From Cladopsammia gracilis (taxonomy: Eukaryota; Cnidaria; Anthozoa; Scleractinia; Dendrophylliidae): a DNA stretch of 64,000 bases. A program made the position numbers and the translations under genes. The stretch lies in assembly GCA_022457155.1 (NCBI GenBank), contig JAJGOT010000001.1:3324501-3388500 (forward strand), read 5' to 3'. How positions within the stretch are numbered: position 1 is the first letter of the stretch; every line of letters starts with the position of its first letter. Shown one piece after another: positions 10,779-21,830 of this stretch. The notes beneath the pieces were generated by a model. The model was given only the letters and a program-made list of their open reading frames with translations. It searched no databases and was not told the origin of the DNA.

Positions 10779-11980
10779 AGCCAGTAGTTGAACCACTGAC
10801 GTCCCATTCTGAAGGCTGGCGCGCTGCTCGGAGGGTCTGGATGGTGTTACATAACAACCAAGAGAAAATTACAATAGCGCTGCGCATGCACTATTGCTAA
10901 AAATAGATAGACCCTCTACTCCCTCTAAAGGATTTGTATGAGCAGGATGTATTTTGGACATGAAAAATCGGTGAAATTAGTTATAAACGTGATCTTAACA
11001 TTTTGTGTTATTCAAATATAATATATAAAAGGCAATTAATGCTGCATTATAATTAGGAAGTGAAAAACGGATTCGAGAAATGAAAATGTTGGCTTAGAAT
11101 TCAACAAATTATGTGACGGGGCTGGTGAACTTCCAATTTCTAGCTCTCACGCTCACTGCGATAACAAAACATTTCCCGGCGACTTGTACTCAAACATATG
11201 CCATACATCATCTTCTATCACAAGATTCGTGTATTTCTAGCCTGGAAAAAGATTCGAAAATAGGTTCCAAGTGATCCAGAATATTTATTTGACACAAGTA
11301 CCGTTTACGAGCAAAGCACTAGAACAAAAGGTCCTGAAGAGACATCAGCGAATTTTTTTTCTGCGTAAAAATCCTGACATTTTGCCTTTGCTGTATTTTC
11401 TAAGGAATAATAATTATATTCTGTTAAGTTAGAGATTCTATAGGCTATTTGATAAATAAAGAGCTGCTTACTCTCGAGCATTCACGCACGACGTGTATAA
11501 ACGTATTAATTCCCGCGGCTTTCCAGTATTATTAAATGTCCGTATAAACAGCACAAAAACAACCGTATCTTTCTATGGTATCTCGATCAGGAGATAATTG
11601 TTTCTTTTCACCATTGAAACCTGCCCTCTTTTTGTCACGGGTTACTTCACCGCAAGATTCTATATGCTACGTTTCTAACTGGCTGAGCTGTATACACCTG
11701 TATATGTTCAGTAAATTAATTGAAATCTCAAACATTTTCAAGACCAAGAAGATCCTGCAGACAAGGTTGATGACCAACACCATGCCTTGTTAAAGATTAA
11801 TAGCCACCCATTTAAGCCCCCTCCCCCCTTACCCCAACCCCAAGTCAAAAGATCCTATGTTTACCAACTGGACCAACAAGGAAGCGGTAAGAACATTCCG
11901 TTGCAAACATAACCACATGAATGTAAACTTAAAGGAATAGTTTGAGCCTATCCATCGTTATAAAGTTTGCAATCAAGCGG

Positions 11981-12165
11981 TACCCTGGGTGCCAGAAGTT
12001 TTTCTTGAGCTCTATTATCTACCTTTAATTAAATTGTCATATTACACGCCTCTTATACCTTTTATATTTTTGCCAGCTTCGCCGCTCGTTACAGGCCTTC
12101 GACCTGTCGTCCGGTCTTCAGCCGGCCCCGACGTCTCACGAAAGCGTGCCACGAGAAAACCTCTC
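11981..12165. mobile_element. Diverged copy of the CCCTGGGTGCCAGA MITE
   Basis: It starts TACCCTGGGTGCCAGAAGTT, ends near GAGAAAACCTCTC, and contains the shared ATATTACACGC block. Between the two copies (10780-11980), and on to 12790, I see no gene: only AT-rich sequence with C-rich patches. Confidence 0.45.
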
Positions 12166-12797
12166 TAGCTTTAATAAAGAACAAAATATAAATGTCCGCC
12201 ATCGTGTATTTTTTTTTCTTTTTACAAATTTGTCGATCTGTAAAACTTGTTTAAATCCGCGGATAGTTTTTAAATAAAAATGCATGGAAAACTTAAAAGG
12301 CCATCACACGCTTTGTAGCGAGGTACATCTTCGATCGAGGTACAAATTTAGGACAAAAATCTTTCACCTGTTGTCTCAATATTAGAGAACTAATGTGTCT
12401 GGTGTGATCGTCCTCAATATTTAATTTGTCAATACTTTGACAGCCTTCTCCTTTTGTGACCAATAATTAAGAAGCAGCTTTCTATCCCTTAAAACTAGGA
12501 ACCAATCGAAATGTACCTACCAATCTCACACTTATTCCTGATGTCATCGGATGGCATTATAACACTTAGAATTCAGACGCTCTTTCGCCGGCGCACACAG
12601 GGGGTAGGGCAAGAAATGGCTGAAATTTCAGACTACCATTCATACATTTTTTCAGATATTTTTCAGGTTTATTCTCGTAGACTGAACAATATATTGTGAT
12701 CTGTATTTTTAAAACTCCGAAAAGGTCGATTTGATTGTAACAGTTTACCCTCTTTGCTTCTTTTAATATGTAAATTTGAACCTTTTTAACACTAGTC

Positions 12798-13092
12798 AGA
12801 AGTATAAAGTGATTACGACGCCAAAAAATATCTTGTAAACTTAAAATATAAGTATAAGCAAGAAAACAACAAACAAAAGTAAACGTAATATTTAGGTTCT
12901 TATTACAAGACCATTATCAAACGTAACAAAGATATGATGGAGCGCCAACTTATCATATCTTTGTAACGTTTGATAAATTGGTCTCGTAATAAGAACCGAA
13001 TATTACGTTTATCTTTGTTTGTTGTTTCTTGCTTATACTTATATTTTAAGTTTGCAAGATGTTTTTCGGAGTCGTAATCATTTTATACTTCT
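12798..13092. mobile_element. Near-perfect 295-bp hairpin element
   Basis: Arms of about 130 bases begin AGAAGTATAAAGTGATTACG and end with its complement at 13071-13092. They pair through CTTAAAATATAAGTATAAGC and CGTAATATT to a centre near 12945. The high arm identity implies recent formation or homogenisation. Noncoding; transcription would give a long hairpin RNA. Confidence 0.8.
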
Positions 13093-13253
13093 TAATCTGT
13101 CAGCGGGAAAAGGTTTTTAACACTAGTTAATTGCAGTAAACTTTCCCTATTAGCAAAGGAGTTTTCTTTCGGATACCGACTTTCTTGGCACAGAAATAAA
13201 GTTATGATTATTATCACCCTTAGAATGAACAGCTGATTAAAAGATTTCATAAG

Positions 13254-13481
13254 ATGAGGCAAAGGCAAACTTCTAGACGCTTTAAGTCCGGCTGTGGCAG
13301 ACTACAAGTGGCCAGAGCTGCGGCTTGCAACAACAGAAATAGACCAGAAGAAAAAAGCAAAGAGAATCTGGAGTTTCACAAGGACACTGGGAAATTAGTA
13401 GCGAGGAACCCTCCCGTGGAACAATTTCCTGATCGCCCTGTGTTGACTGCAATGGTCGCTGAGGGATTCTTTCTTTATTAA
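13254..13481 (+). CDS. Short ORF, paralogue of the ORF at 16921
   Basis: A 75-codon ORF containing KDTGK, DRPVL and AMVAEGFF. The ORF at 16921-17175 has the same blocks (DKDTGK, SDRPVLDAMVAQGFF) in the same order, although the DNA between them differs. I do not recognise a domain. It may be one exon or the remnant of a repeated gene, and coding status is uncertain: the second copy also has an open overlapping frame. A TTAA element (13562-14141) begins 80 bases downstream. Confidence 0.3.
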   Translation: MRQRQTSRRFKSGCGRLQVARAAACNNRNRPEEKSKENLEFHKDTGKLVARNPPVEQFPDRPVLTAMVAEGFFLY

Positions 13482-13561
13482 ATTGTACATCTATAGGAAT
13501 ATGATAAAAGGTGTTTATAAAAACGTTGAAGCTGATCTAGATAAAAATTATATATCGTTAA

Positions 13562-14141
13562 CCCTATTCGGCCTGGGGTGGGGGGGGCACAAAGTGCCCG
13601 CGCTAACTTTGAACGTTTATAACTTCTTTAATATGTATTCAATCGCCATCAAACTTTGTGACTTTTCCTAAAATTTATCTGGCAACAATTGTGTATGACA
13701 ATTTTTTGATCACGTGACTTGACGTTACCATGGCAACAAGATTTTGACAGCCATGTTTTTTGAAATTTGCATATTTGTACCTTTGAATGAAGAAAAACAA
13801 TGTTTATTGGTAGAACTTTCATATTTTTACGTCATTCAGCGTTTATTTATTGCTTTTGATTAATTTTGAGTCAATTTGGACGGTTTTTAAGAGGTTTTAA
13901 AAAATTTCAGAAATCCAAGATGGCGGATCCAAGATGGCGGCCGTATAACTAATTACCTAATAACTACGTCATATGACGTCATCGTTCCATTGTGCGGACC
14001 GCAAAGGAGACAGTTTCGGACGTACTATGTACCCTCTAAGTTTCATTGTCGTAGCCTTATTATTCTTGAAGTTACGAAGGGGGGGCACAATGTGCCCCCC
14101 CCCAGGCTCAGGAACTCAAAAAAAGCCCAGGCCGAATAGGG
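13562..14141. mobile_element. 580-bp non-autonomous element with TTAA duplication
   Basis: Termini are CCCTATTCGGCCTGGG and its complement, followed inside by G-run/GCACA(A)(A/T)GTGC palindromes. It is flanked by TTAA at 13558-13561 and 14142-14145. CCC termini plus TTAA match piggyBac-type elements, though Kolobok also uses TTAA. The interior is noncoding and contains GATCACGTGAC and CAAGATGGCGG blocks that recur, inverted and degraded, at 57600-57890. Confidence 0.75.
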
Positions 14142-14927
14142 TTAAAAGACTGAATTTTCGACTGCAACTGCGGTCTTTATCAGAGTAACTAAAATATGCA
14201 GTTCGAGTGTAATATGCTAAAACTAAATTAAGAAGTTACTTTATCCCCTGGGACAATAATGTCTTATAGACAGAAGGGAATGGCTTCCGTTCGTTCACCG
14301 AATTTTTGTCTATTGTGGAGTGCCATGATTCTAGATCAGCTTCAACGTTTTTATAAACACCTTTTATCTTGTTTTATCATATATGGATACTGATCGCCCA
14401 TCAAATATCTATAGGAATACTTGAAAATAAAACATAGTTACTAGATTATTACATGCAATAATTTCTCTATTGAGATTGGCTGAGAGTATGTCAATTTATC
14501 CAAACAGTGCAGAAAAATGAATTTCTCATGGGCATACCAATCATTGCTATGCTTGGCATTCGCAGATTTTGTCAATTTATGCCACTCCTTGATTTGCGCA
14601 ATTCACTTGACGCCAACTAGCCACTACAGAACGTGGGAAGAATCGATTTATAAGTGTTAAATCTGCTATAATGCTTCCCTGAGAATATAATTTTAAATTA
14701 AAGGGAAAGCGATTTTCTTTTTCTTTTTGTTTTTGATAGCTTATTCAATTTCAAGAAAGCTTATTACTGACTATTAAGAAGACATTTCATCGTATTTTAC
14801 GCCTAGATACCCATGAAATAAAGTTTCCAACATACTCCAGAAATCCTGGAGTATTCCTTTTTTGCATAAAACATGCACGGTTTCCCATTGCCAAAAAACA
14901 AGCGCTGAAAAGAACCTTCGAAAATGC

Positions 14928-15705
14928 CATTCGCCACTTTAGAAACGAGAAGGAAACTGGGCTGAGTGACTTTCGCAACGACTTCTGGGACTGTTACTGG
15001 GGACAGAGACAAAAGAAGCGTCACCTTTACAGTCAAAATACTCAGGGCGTTCCGCTTATTATTTGGGAATGACTTTCATTAATCGGGAACGGATGACATT
15101 GTTGAAATCAAAATTCAGGTTTTAAATTGATTATTGGAATCTTCCAACGGTAGCCTCATTCGAAAAAACGAATGTTAATTGGTTTATTTACTGACATAGG
15201 TCAAAAGGTCACGGGCAAAATACGCAACCGTTGATCGCTGTTGGTTTCAGAGAACTTCACAGGAAATTTTCTTCACTTTCGGTGAAAATTTTTTCTTTCA
15301 GTACCAGCACACTACCATTTCAAGAATTCTTCTTCGGAGTTTTGTAAATGCAGAGCTTATTTACGTCAAAAAATACTCAGTGATGAATTTTTGTTAAACG
15401 AACAGAAATAGGTCATATGTGTCAAGCCGCCAACTGTTGCCTGCTTTGCACGTGAACATTCGCCTGATGTCAATAGCAAACCAATCAGCATTCGTTATTG
15501 CGAATGAGGCTACCGTTGGAAGATTTCAATAATCAATTTAAAACCTGAATTTTGACTTCAATAATGCCATCCTTTCCCGATTGATGAAAGCCATTCCCAA
15601 ATAATAAGCGGAACGAGCTGAGTATTTTGACTGTAACGATCCCAGAAGACTATGCAAAACTTCACTCGGCCCAGTTTCCTTCTTGTTTCTAATGTGGCGA
15701 ATTCC
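14928..15705. repeat. Large inverted repeat, arms about 210-240 bp
   Basis: The left arm (14928-15170) and right arm (15495-15705) are complementary with moderate divergence. Shared blocks are ATTCGCCAC, GAAGGAAACTGGGC, CAAAATACTCAG, AATAATAAGCGG-type and CCAACGGTAGCCTCATTCG. The 325-base loop is noncoding. It is probably a foldback transposon; no target duplication was established. Confidence 0.65.
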
Positions 15706-15711
15706 ATGGTA

Positions 15712-16010
15712 GAGTCTACCTTCTATAGCTCAGGAGGTCGGACACTTATTGAGAATTATATAACGTAATGTCGACACTTAGAATTTTATTTTCAATAAAT
15801 TTTTAAGTGTAAAAAAGAAAATCTAAAATCCCCACTCAGGATTGAGCCTGTAACCTCAGCTAGGCTTAGACATACATAGCCTACCGTACCACTGTACCAC
15901 CTAGCTTCTCGGGTTGTTCAGGCCTAAATTTAACTATTAACCCTAACCAGTTACTCCGTTATATAAGTCTCAATAAGGTGTCCGACCTCCTTCTGAGCTA
16001 TGGAATCTAG
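15712..16010. mobile_element. MITE with ATAGCTCAG-GAGGTCGG termini
   Basis: The left arm 15721-15766 (CTATAGCTCAGGAGGTCGG, then TTATTGAGA-TTATATAACG) pairs with the right arm at about 15957-16003. The internal ~190 bases include a tRNA-like segment on the minus strand (15826-15908). From 16010 to 16310 I see only unassigned AT-rich sequence. Confidence 0.65.
15826..15908 (-). repeat. tRNA-derived (SINE-like) segment
   Basis: Read on the minus strand, a pol III A-box-like TGGTACAGTGGTA is followed about 45 bases later by a B-box-like GGCTCAATCC within a short T-arm-like stem. The acceptor and anticodon arms do not fold convincingly, so this is more likely a tRNA-derived head than a working tRNA. 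It is the internal part of the MITE at 15712-16010. Confidence 0.4.
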
Positions 16011-16312
16011 ACTCCTCCTCCTTTTTGGTCCTCGTACTCAGGCTCCGGCGGTTAAGAGGGCCAAGCGGCTCTGGGGACGAGAATGGCCTGATCAAAATTA
16101 TGTTGGCAAATGGCGCCGACAATTCTGCAGTTCACAGTTTTTAAACGTTTAGAACCTTTTTTTGGTAAGCTTTAAAAATGTTTGGTAAATTGATAGTGTA
16201 TTGGCAATATATTAAACTTTAAACAGTGAAAATGACAACCTTAACCTTTAAGTACTTTGCTTAACTTTTGCAAATTTATCTCGTTTGACCGCGGATTAAA
16301 CTCCACATACAC

Positions 16313-16589
16313 CTAATTGCAGAAACTTTGTCATAGAAAATACCAAATACCCAATAGGAATTAATTACCTTAACAATATTCGTAGAGGTATTCTTTCGCA
16401 TAACATGACCTTTCAACAGATATTTTTTCCAACAAATTTCTATCAGATAAATGATTTAATTTTTATCTCGGGAATGAATAGTTTCTTTTTTATTTCTTAA
16501 CAATTTCTCTTCTTGCATCCCCTGTGAATATCATTAAGATAAATTAATTCCTATTTGGTATTTTCTATGACAATTGTCTGCAATTAGGT
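16313..16589. mobile_element. MITE, CCTAATTGCAGAAACTTTGTC termini, copy 1
   Basis: The left arm runs CCTAATTGCAGAAACTTTG through TAGAAAATACCAAATA and GGAATTAATTACCTTAA. The right arm mirrors this and ends CTGCAATTAGG. The interior includes TTTCGCATAACATGACCTTT. A second copy lies at 24875-25113 in the same orientation. Confidence 0.7.
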
Positions 16590-16850
16590 TTATCTGTAAT
16601 TACTACTAGTTTATTTTTTTATTAAAATAACTTATGCCTTTGATTCAGCTCATATGAAGTTTGACGTCTGAATCAATCAGAATCGAATCTGAATATTAGA
16701 TCAGATCGCGTTCCGAGTTCTTCACAGACTTCACATCAACTTTAAAAATTCATTGAATTAGGCAATACGGTTCATGTGAAGTACGGCGTCTGGACCGCCT
16801 TATATTTACTCAACACTCGTGTTTCATCCGCATTGCACAAAAGAAAAAGT
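16590..16850 (+). repeat. Segment duplicated at 25114-25360
   Basis: Both segments read TTTATCTGTAATTACTACTA, then CTTTGATTC(A/G)GCTCATAT, GACGTCTGAATCAATC and CACTCGTGTTTCATCCGC. Together with the preceding MITE this makes a duplicated block of about 500 bases. Internal pieces (GAATTAGG, TTCATGTGAAGT) resemble the GGCCCGGTTC MITE ends. Confidence 0.6.
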
Positions 16851-16920
16851 GCTTGGTCTTTATATTTCCGTCTGACTCTTTAATACACTTCATTAATTAC
16901 GTTGAAAAAAACTCCTCACG

Positions 16921-17175
16921 ATGAAGCATCGTGGACAAATTTCTAGATTCTTTGACTGTGACTATAGTGGATTACGAGCGGCCAGAGCCAGGGCGGCGAG
17001 TGGCAACGATACAAACAATACAGAAGAGGCGAGGAAGGAGCAGCTCAAGTTTGATAAGGACACTGGGAAAATGGTGGTCTGGTGGCGAGGAACCCTCCCG
17101 AGGAACAATATTTCTGATCGCCCTGTGTTGGATGCTATGGTCGCTCAGGGATTCTTCATTCATTGGATTGTATAG
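16921..17175 (+). CDS. Short ORF, paralogue of the ORF at 13254
   Basis: An 84-codon ORF starting at ATG 16921 with KDTGKMVVW and SDRPVLDAMVAQGFF, sharing its second half with the ORF at 13254-13481. No recognised domain or signal peptide. The overlapping +2 frame is also open for 100 codons, so open length alone is weak evidence. From 17230 to 17700 nothing is recognised. Confidence 0.3.
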   Translation: MKHRGQISRFFDCDYSGLRAARARAASGNDTNNTEEARKEQLKFDKDTGKMVVWWRGTLPRNNISDRPVLDAMVAQGFFIHWIV

Positions 17176-17714
17176 GAATTTTAATTTTAATTTCAAAATT
17201 ATTTATTCGAAAATGGACTCTGATATTCTGTGAATCAACCGCGCAAAATCACTGGATTTTTACGGTCCCAGCGCAAGATTAATTTGAAGAAACCCTAATC
17301 CCAATATTAATATTAATTGATCGACTGGTCTTGCGGTTCTGTCACGCTGTCGTGTTTTTTTAAGCGCACTGACAATGCTTTGTAAATATGGAGATAATTG
17401 CAAGCCAATGTACTATAATTTATAAACGCGTATCGAAATATATATAAGGAGGTTATTTATAGAAACGGTGGTTAATGTTATGGTTGGGTATTGTTACGGA
17501 TCCGAATCTTTAGGCAAGAAAATACAACAACTGACCATGCAGTAAACATGCACAGCTACGTTACAAAATGTTTCACTGAATGAATATTTTCTTCTTCCAT
17601 AAACTACAGCAACCAATAATTGCTGTAATATGTTTGAACGTTGTTGTGATTTAATTTAGGCAATAATATACAAAAACGTACGGGTAAACTGAATAAATCA
17701 CTGAATACATATTT

Positions 17715-18578
17715 TCAGCAACCAATAATGTTTCTCATCTGAAATCTGAACCTTGGACTCTGCAGAGCATAAATAATTGGATTTAAACACGTGCCTACTC
17801 CCACTGGTATCACGCATGCGTGGTACAATATCGAACCATACTCCACTAAACCAGGCACATGATAAACCAGAAGATATGACGTGACATCCGGAAGCCAACA
17901 CAATGCATGTACCACCGTGACCATGATGGCGATTTTCGTCACGCACTTTCGTTTCTTTATTGCCGCTTGTGATGGAGCGTGTCGTTTAGATTCTCCCCAT
18001 AAATTCCTCACGGTTTTAGTGTAGAGAATTGTCATTACGATCAGAGGTATGGAAAAATCTATTAGAAATGTGAACGCGGCATAAATCTTTGCTTGGATAG
18101 GATTTGGCCATTTTTCGAAGCAAGAGGCGCGACTTTTGTCATAGGTCATTACGCACATTGGTGGAATCTCTGTAAAGACAGCGTAAATCCAAACGCATAA
18201 AACAACCACCTTCAGCTTTCTTCCTCTAATTTTTCGTACAAGGTTCCCCGGTCTGGTCGCGTAGAAACGCTCGATAGCTATGACAAGGTGCATAACAGTA
18301 GAAGCACATCCTGCCACCCACATCGTAAATCCCCCATTGAAGACCTTGCAAAGCAATGTCCCAGCCCATCCATCTGGAGCTGTGTAGACAGGACGAAGAA
18401 TGTACTGAGGAATCAAAGACGTAGCCACCAGAATGTCAGCCAGCGCCAAGTTGAGAAAAAGGTAGTTGATTGACGGCTGTTTGGGTTTGTAACGAGCTAC
18501 TACAAGAACGACTAACACATTTAGACTCAGATTCAGGATTACAATGACGGAGAAAAACACCAACAAGACAACTTCCAT
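17715..18578 (-). CDS. Rhodopsin-class (class A) G-protein-coupled receptor
   Basis: A single-exon 287-residue seven-transmembrane protein. TM1 is residues 3-27, and the TM2 motif NLALADIL is near 43-50. A Cys before TM3 (LLCK) is likely disulphide-paired with the Cys of RASCF in the second extracellular loop. TM3 ends ERF in place of DRY. TM6 has CWLPD and TM7 has NPIIY. The tail after TM7 is short and ends in Cys, a possible palmitoylation site. The N-terminus before TM1 is almost absent, as in many cnidarian peptide or amine-like receptors. The start is the first ATG of the frame, and the receptor is complete and undisrupted. The ligand cannot be read from the sequence; G-protein coupling at the plasma membrane is family knowledge. 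Confidence 0.88.
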   Translation of the reverse strand: MEVVLLVFFSVIVILNLSLNVLVVLVVARYKPKQPSINYLFLNLALADILVATSLIPQYILRPVYTAPDGWAGTLLCKVFNGGFTMWVAGCASTVMHLVIAIERFYATRPGNLVRKIRGRKLKVVVLCVWIYAVFTEIPPMCVMTYDKSRASCFEKWPNPIQAKIYAAFTFLIDFSIPLIVMTILYTKTVRNLWGESKRHAPSQAAIKKRKCVTKIAIMVTVVHALCWLPDVTSYLLVYHVPGLVEYGSILYHACVIPVGVGTCLNPIIYALQSPRFRFQMRNIIGC

Positions 18579-18599
18579 TCCGCTGGGCGATTGGAGCTA

Positions 18600-19357
18600 C
18601 CAAATGGCGTTATGTTTATTCTGTAAAAAAAGAAAAAGTTGAGAACCTTTTTTTCAGAAACCAATCCAGGGGCCAATAGATTATCGTGTCAGGATTATCT
18701 ACGCCATCTTGATGGGAAGGTAAACGCGTCAAAAGTTTGTAAAGTGCGTTTTTCTAGGAGTCTGATGTCTTAATTATTTCCGTAAACGACGCGAATTCCA
18801 AAAATATAAGATACTAGGCAATAGCAAATTAATTGACTTATCAAATTTGAAGAACGTGGCTGTGCTAGATATAATAAGCATGTGAGTGAATAGTCACATT
18901 TTCGAAAAATTAACCGGCAAATTTATGGAAAATTAATGACGTTACTGCATGCTTCGTCTCTGAAAGTTGACAATGTTTGTCAGTAAAATATTTTCCTAAT
19001 TTCTCAAGCTTGCAATTCGTGTATTTTACAGAATTTGTCATTAAAAATTATTTCACTTCAGATTACTACGCTTTTTCACTTTCTTGTCATTTGTATTTCA
19101 CAATTTTTGCGCTTAAAGCAGTTTCTTTGAAAGAAAAAAACCAAACAGCCAAGAACAGACTGCAAAATGCAAACGACATGAAGATAAAGAAAAAGCACTG
19201 TGCTAGCAGGTAATACAAACACCGAAATTTCTGACGCGCAGTGTCTTGACTTGTCTGGCAAAATGTTTCCCGAGATCGACTAGTAACAAATTCAGTCAAT
19301 GATGACGACAATGAATGATCTTGAATAGCTGTGAATAGCGTTTGGCAGGTTGCAAAC
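18600..19357. other. Intergenic stretch upstream of the GPCR
   Basis: No supported gene. The sequence upstream of the receptor ATG (18579-18660) would hold its promoter or 5' UTR, but I see no definite TATA box or initiator. Short open frames here lack coding character. Confidence 0.4.
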
Positions 19358-19360
19358 ACA

Positions 19361-20049
19361 GGGCGCTTTCCATTCAGCAAAAATTTCCGGTTCGAATTTT
19401 CGGTATTTTCGGTGGTCGAATGGAACGCGTTTAGAACACTTGGAAATCGCATGCTCTATTCCAAGGGCATACCGGGCCGGCGTGACATCAAAATGGCGAA
19501 CTTTTTAAATGTTTTCGCGGCTTTAGAACAAGATGATTCCGAAACATTGCTTGTATAAGCGGGCAATTCTGCTTCTATACAAGTCGTTGCTACAAACAAG
19601 TCTGGAGAATAATAATAACAATATTTTGAACATAAACTCTCTGCCCCGAGTATCCTTTAAGAAAGGCGGGAACAAAACCGACGAATAAAACGGACTTTTA
19701 CCGAATGTAAACCAGACAAAACTAAACACAGTTGATCGTACCGTTGCCAGTTGCAGCTCCAAAGCACGAGTGATGCAATAATAATTGGAGATCGGTACAG
19801 AAATACCCACACGATGAAAGACTGTTCGGTCGCCATCTTTCCCGAGTTTTCAGCCTACTTGAGAGACTAGAGCCGAGACAAATTACGAATGGAACACAAA
19901 AGTTTTGTTACTGTTCCTGAATTTCCATCGAAGAGGACAACCTCAAAACGTATTCCGAAAATTTCGGAATTTTCTCTCGAAATTTTTCTGTGCCATTATT
20001 GGATTTCCGACAAAAAATTTCGGAAATTTTGGCCGAATGGAAAGCACCC
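19361..20049. mobile_element. 689-bp Harbinger-like non-autonomous element
   Basis: Termini GGGCGCTTTCCATTC and GAATGGAAAGCACCC are inverted repeats. The flanks ACA (19358-19360 and 20050-20052) form a 3-bp duplication, the length typical of PIF/Harbinger. The interior has repeated ATTTCCG/TTTCGG motifs. It also has a 21-codon ORF at 19493-19558 starting MANFLNVFAALEQDD, which could be a vestige of a transposase N-terminus. That last point is weak. Confidence 0.6.
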
Positions 20050-20368
20050 ACAGATTTCCGAGTACCGCAATCTTACTGCACTACTGCAATTATAACCGCT
20101 GACTTAGAAGTTCGACGACCTTACATCGACAAACATGTAGTTCATGATTGCGAAGTCACTCCTAAAATTTTCTTGGCTACCCGCGTTTGTGCTTTAAGGA
20201 TGATTCTGCAAAATAAATATTATTCATTGTTGATTTCAACCTTTGTACTATAATATATTTTTAAGTCCAATTGCAATCTACCATAAATAGTTGAAAAATC
20301 TACTGTTTTTCGCCAAGGATAGCCTGCGTAGCAAGCGTTCCCGTATTAACGAATTTTTCCGCATTCTG

Positions 20369-21152
20369 GCCGCGCGAAAATTGGGGCGAGGGCAAAAAAT
20401 CGGAGGACGGGGGTGGGAGTGGGGAGTTGAGGGAACGCTTGCCTGCAAACACCACAATTTTGAAAAACGCTTTGATTGATTTAATTCGCCGATTGACAGC
20501 TTCTCAACAAATTAGCCAATTACAGATTACCGGATGCAGAATTTTACTTCCTTTAAAAAATAAAACGCTTCGTAAACGGTTGAAAAGATTCATGGAATCA
20601 ATAAACCTCGCCATTTCAAAACAATGCCGACTTAAATTAGAAGACATATCCGTATATTTGCTTGCTTTGACTTATTGAATCCACCACCGGTTAACAGAGC
20701 CGGTGAAATAATTCCCGCTAATAAAATATAACACAACAGCTACTCAGCTCAACGCGACTGTACTGCTGTGTTTTGTTTAGGGTTATATTATTTCTAGTTC
20801 AAAATCGATCTTCGCTTTCCTCGCTATTTTCTGACTTTTCTATGGTACCAGCACTAATCATTCAGCTTCATTTCATCTTATATTTTGCTGTGACCAAAAT
20901 AAAACTCGAATCGGTCCACAAATCAGACAAATACAAATAGATCTTTCCACAAACGACACGCCACTTGGAGCTTGCCGGAATTCAACGCCAATTCAATGTC
21001 AATCAAGGTTACCACGCCGCTCCAATCAGACGCTCCGTTGTTGGGCCAACGGGTTCTTCAAAATCGTGGGGTTTGCCTGCAAGCGTTCCCTCATCTCCCC
21101 ACTCCCAACCCCGTCCTCCGATTTTTTGCTCTCGCCCCAATTTTCGCGCGGC
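20369..21152. repeat. Inverted repeat, 82-bp arms with AAGCGTTCCCTC
   Basis: 20369-20450 and 21071-21152 are complementary and contain CGCGCGAAAATTGGGGCGAG, ATCGGAGGACGGGG and GGGAACGCTTGCCTGCAA. A short related terminus, GCCTGCGTAGCAAGCGTTCC, is at 20322. The ~620-base interval between the arms is noncoding. It may be two inverted insertions or one element. Confidence 0.55.
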
Positions 21153-21307
21153 TAGTGTTGATAAAGGTGGTTATGTTTGAATAGTCATAACAGAGAAATT
21201 GCGGTTCTCAGTCGCGGTGATTGCTATCTTTTTGATAATGTTGTTCTGTTTTATTACCAAAGTGTGATGTCATACACAAGAAAAAAAGATCATGAAAAAA
21301 CAGACTC

Positions 21308-21456
21308 AGAAATCTCGGTAGTTTCTTGGTGTTGCGGATGGTGTGATCACCAAATGACGTAAAACAAAAGATTCAAAAGACACTGAACAATACACACCAC
21401 AACACAAAATGTAACCAACAATGGCTTTCGCAACACCAAGAAACACCCGAAATCTT
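21308..21456. mobile_element. Small inverted-repeat element with GTTTCTTGGTGTTGCG arms
   Basis: The left end near 21308 (GAAATCTCGGTAGTTTCTTGG) is mirrored at 21434-21456 (CCAAGAAACACCCGAAATC). About 150 bases, noncoding. 21457-21830 has nothing else that I recognise. Confidence 0.45.
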
Positions 21457-21830
21457 TCATCGTCAGTTTTCGCGAAGTAACCAAAGCAATTAGTTTTTGA
21501 GTGAAATACAGCAAAGTTAAAAATAAACCATCGGTTTGACTTATTTATATGAAACGTTTGATTGAGTTGATTGAACTTATAATCAAGGCTATTCTTCACG
21601 TCAAAAGTAATGATTACACTGGTGAGAACAACAACCGTGTATTCACCGAACCGATTATCAACGAGCCAAAAGAACTTCATGCATTTTCCTCATGCAGACC
21701 AAATTCAAAACAGAAAAAAAATACTAATTTTAAAAAGATTAGTCACAGTTTTGTACCGAAATATCGAAATTTTGCTAAACTTTCATGATCGCCAAATGTC
21801 ACCAAATATACAACTAAATTGGATAAAAAA

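Noticed and set aside
14787..15036. Overlapping minus-strand open frames of 63 and 77 codons
   Set aside because: They lie in the arm of a large inverted repeat, and their composition gives no recognisable protein.
15826..15908. Functional tRNA gene
   Set aside because: Only the A and B box resemblance holds; acceptor and anticodon stems do not pair, so it is listed as tRNA-derived.
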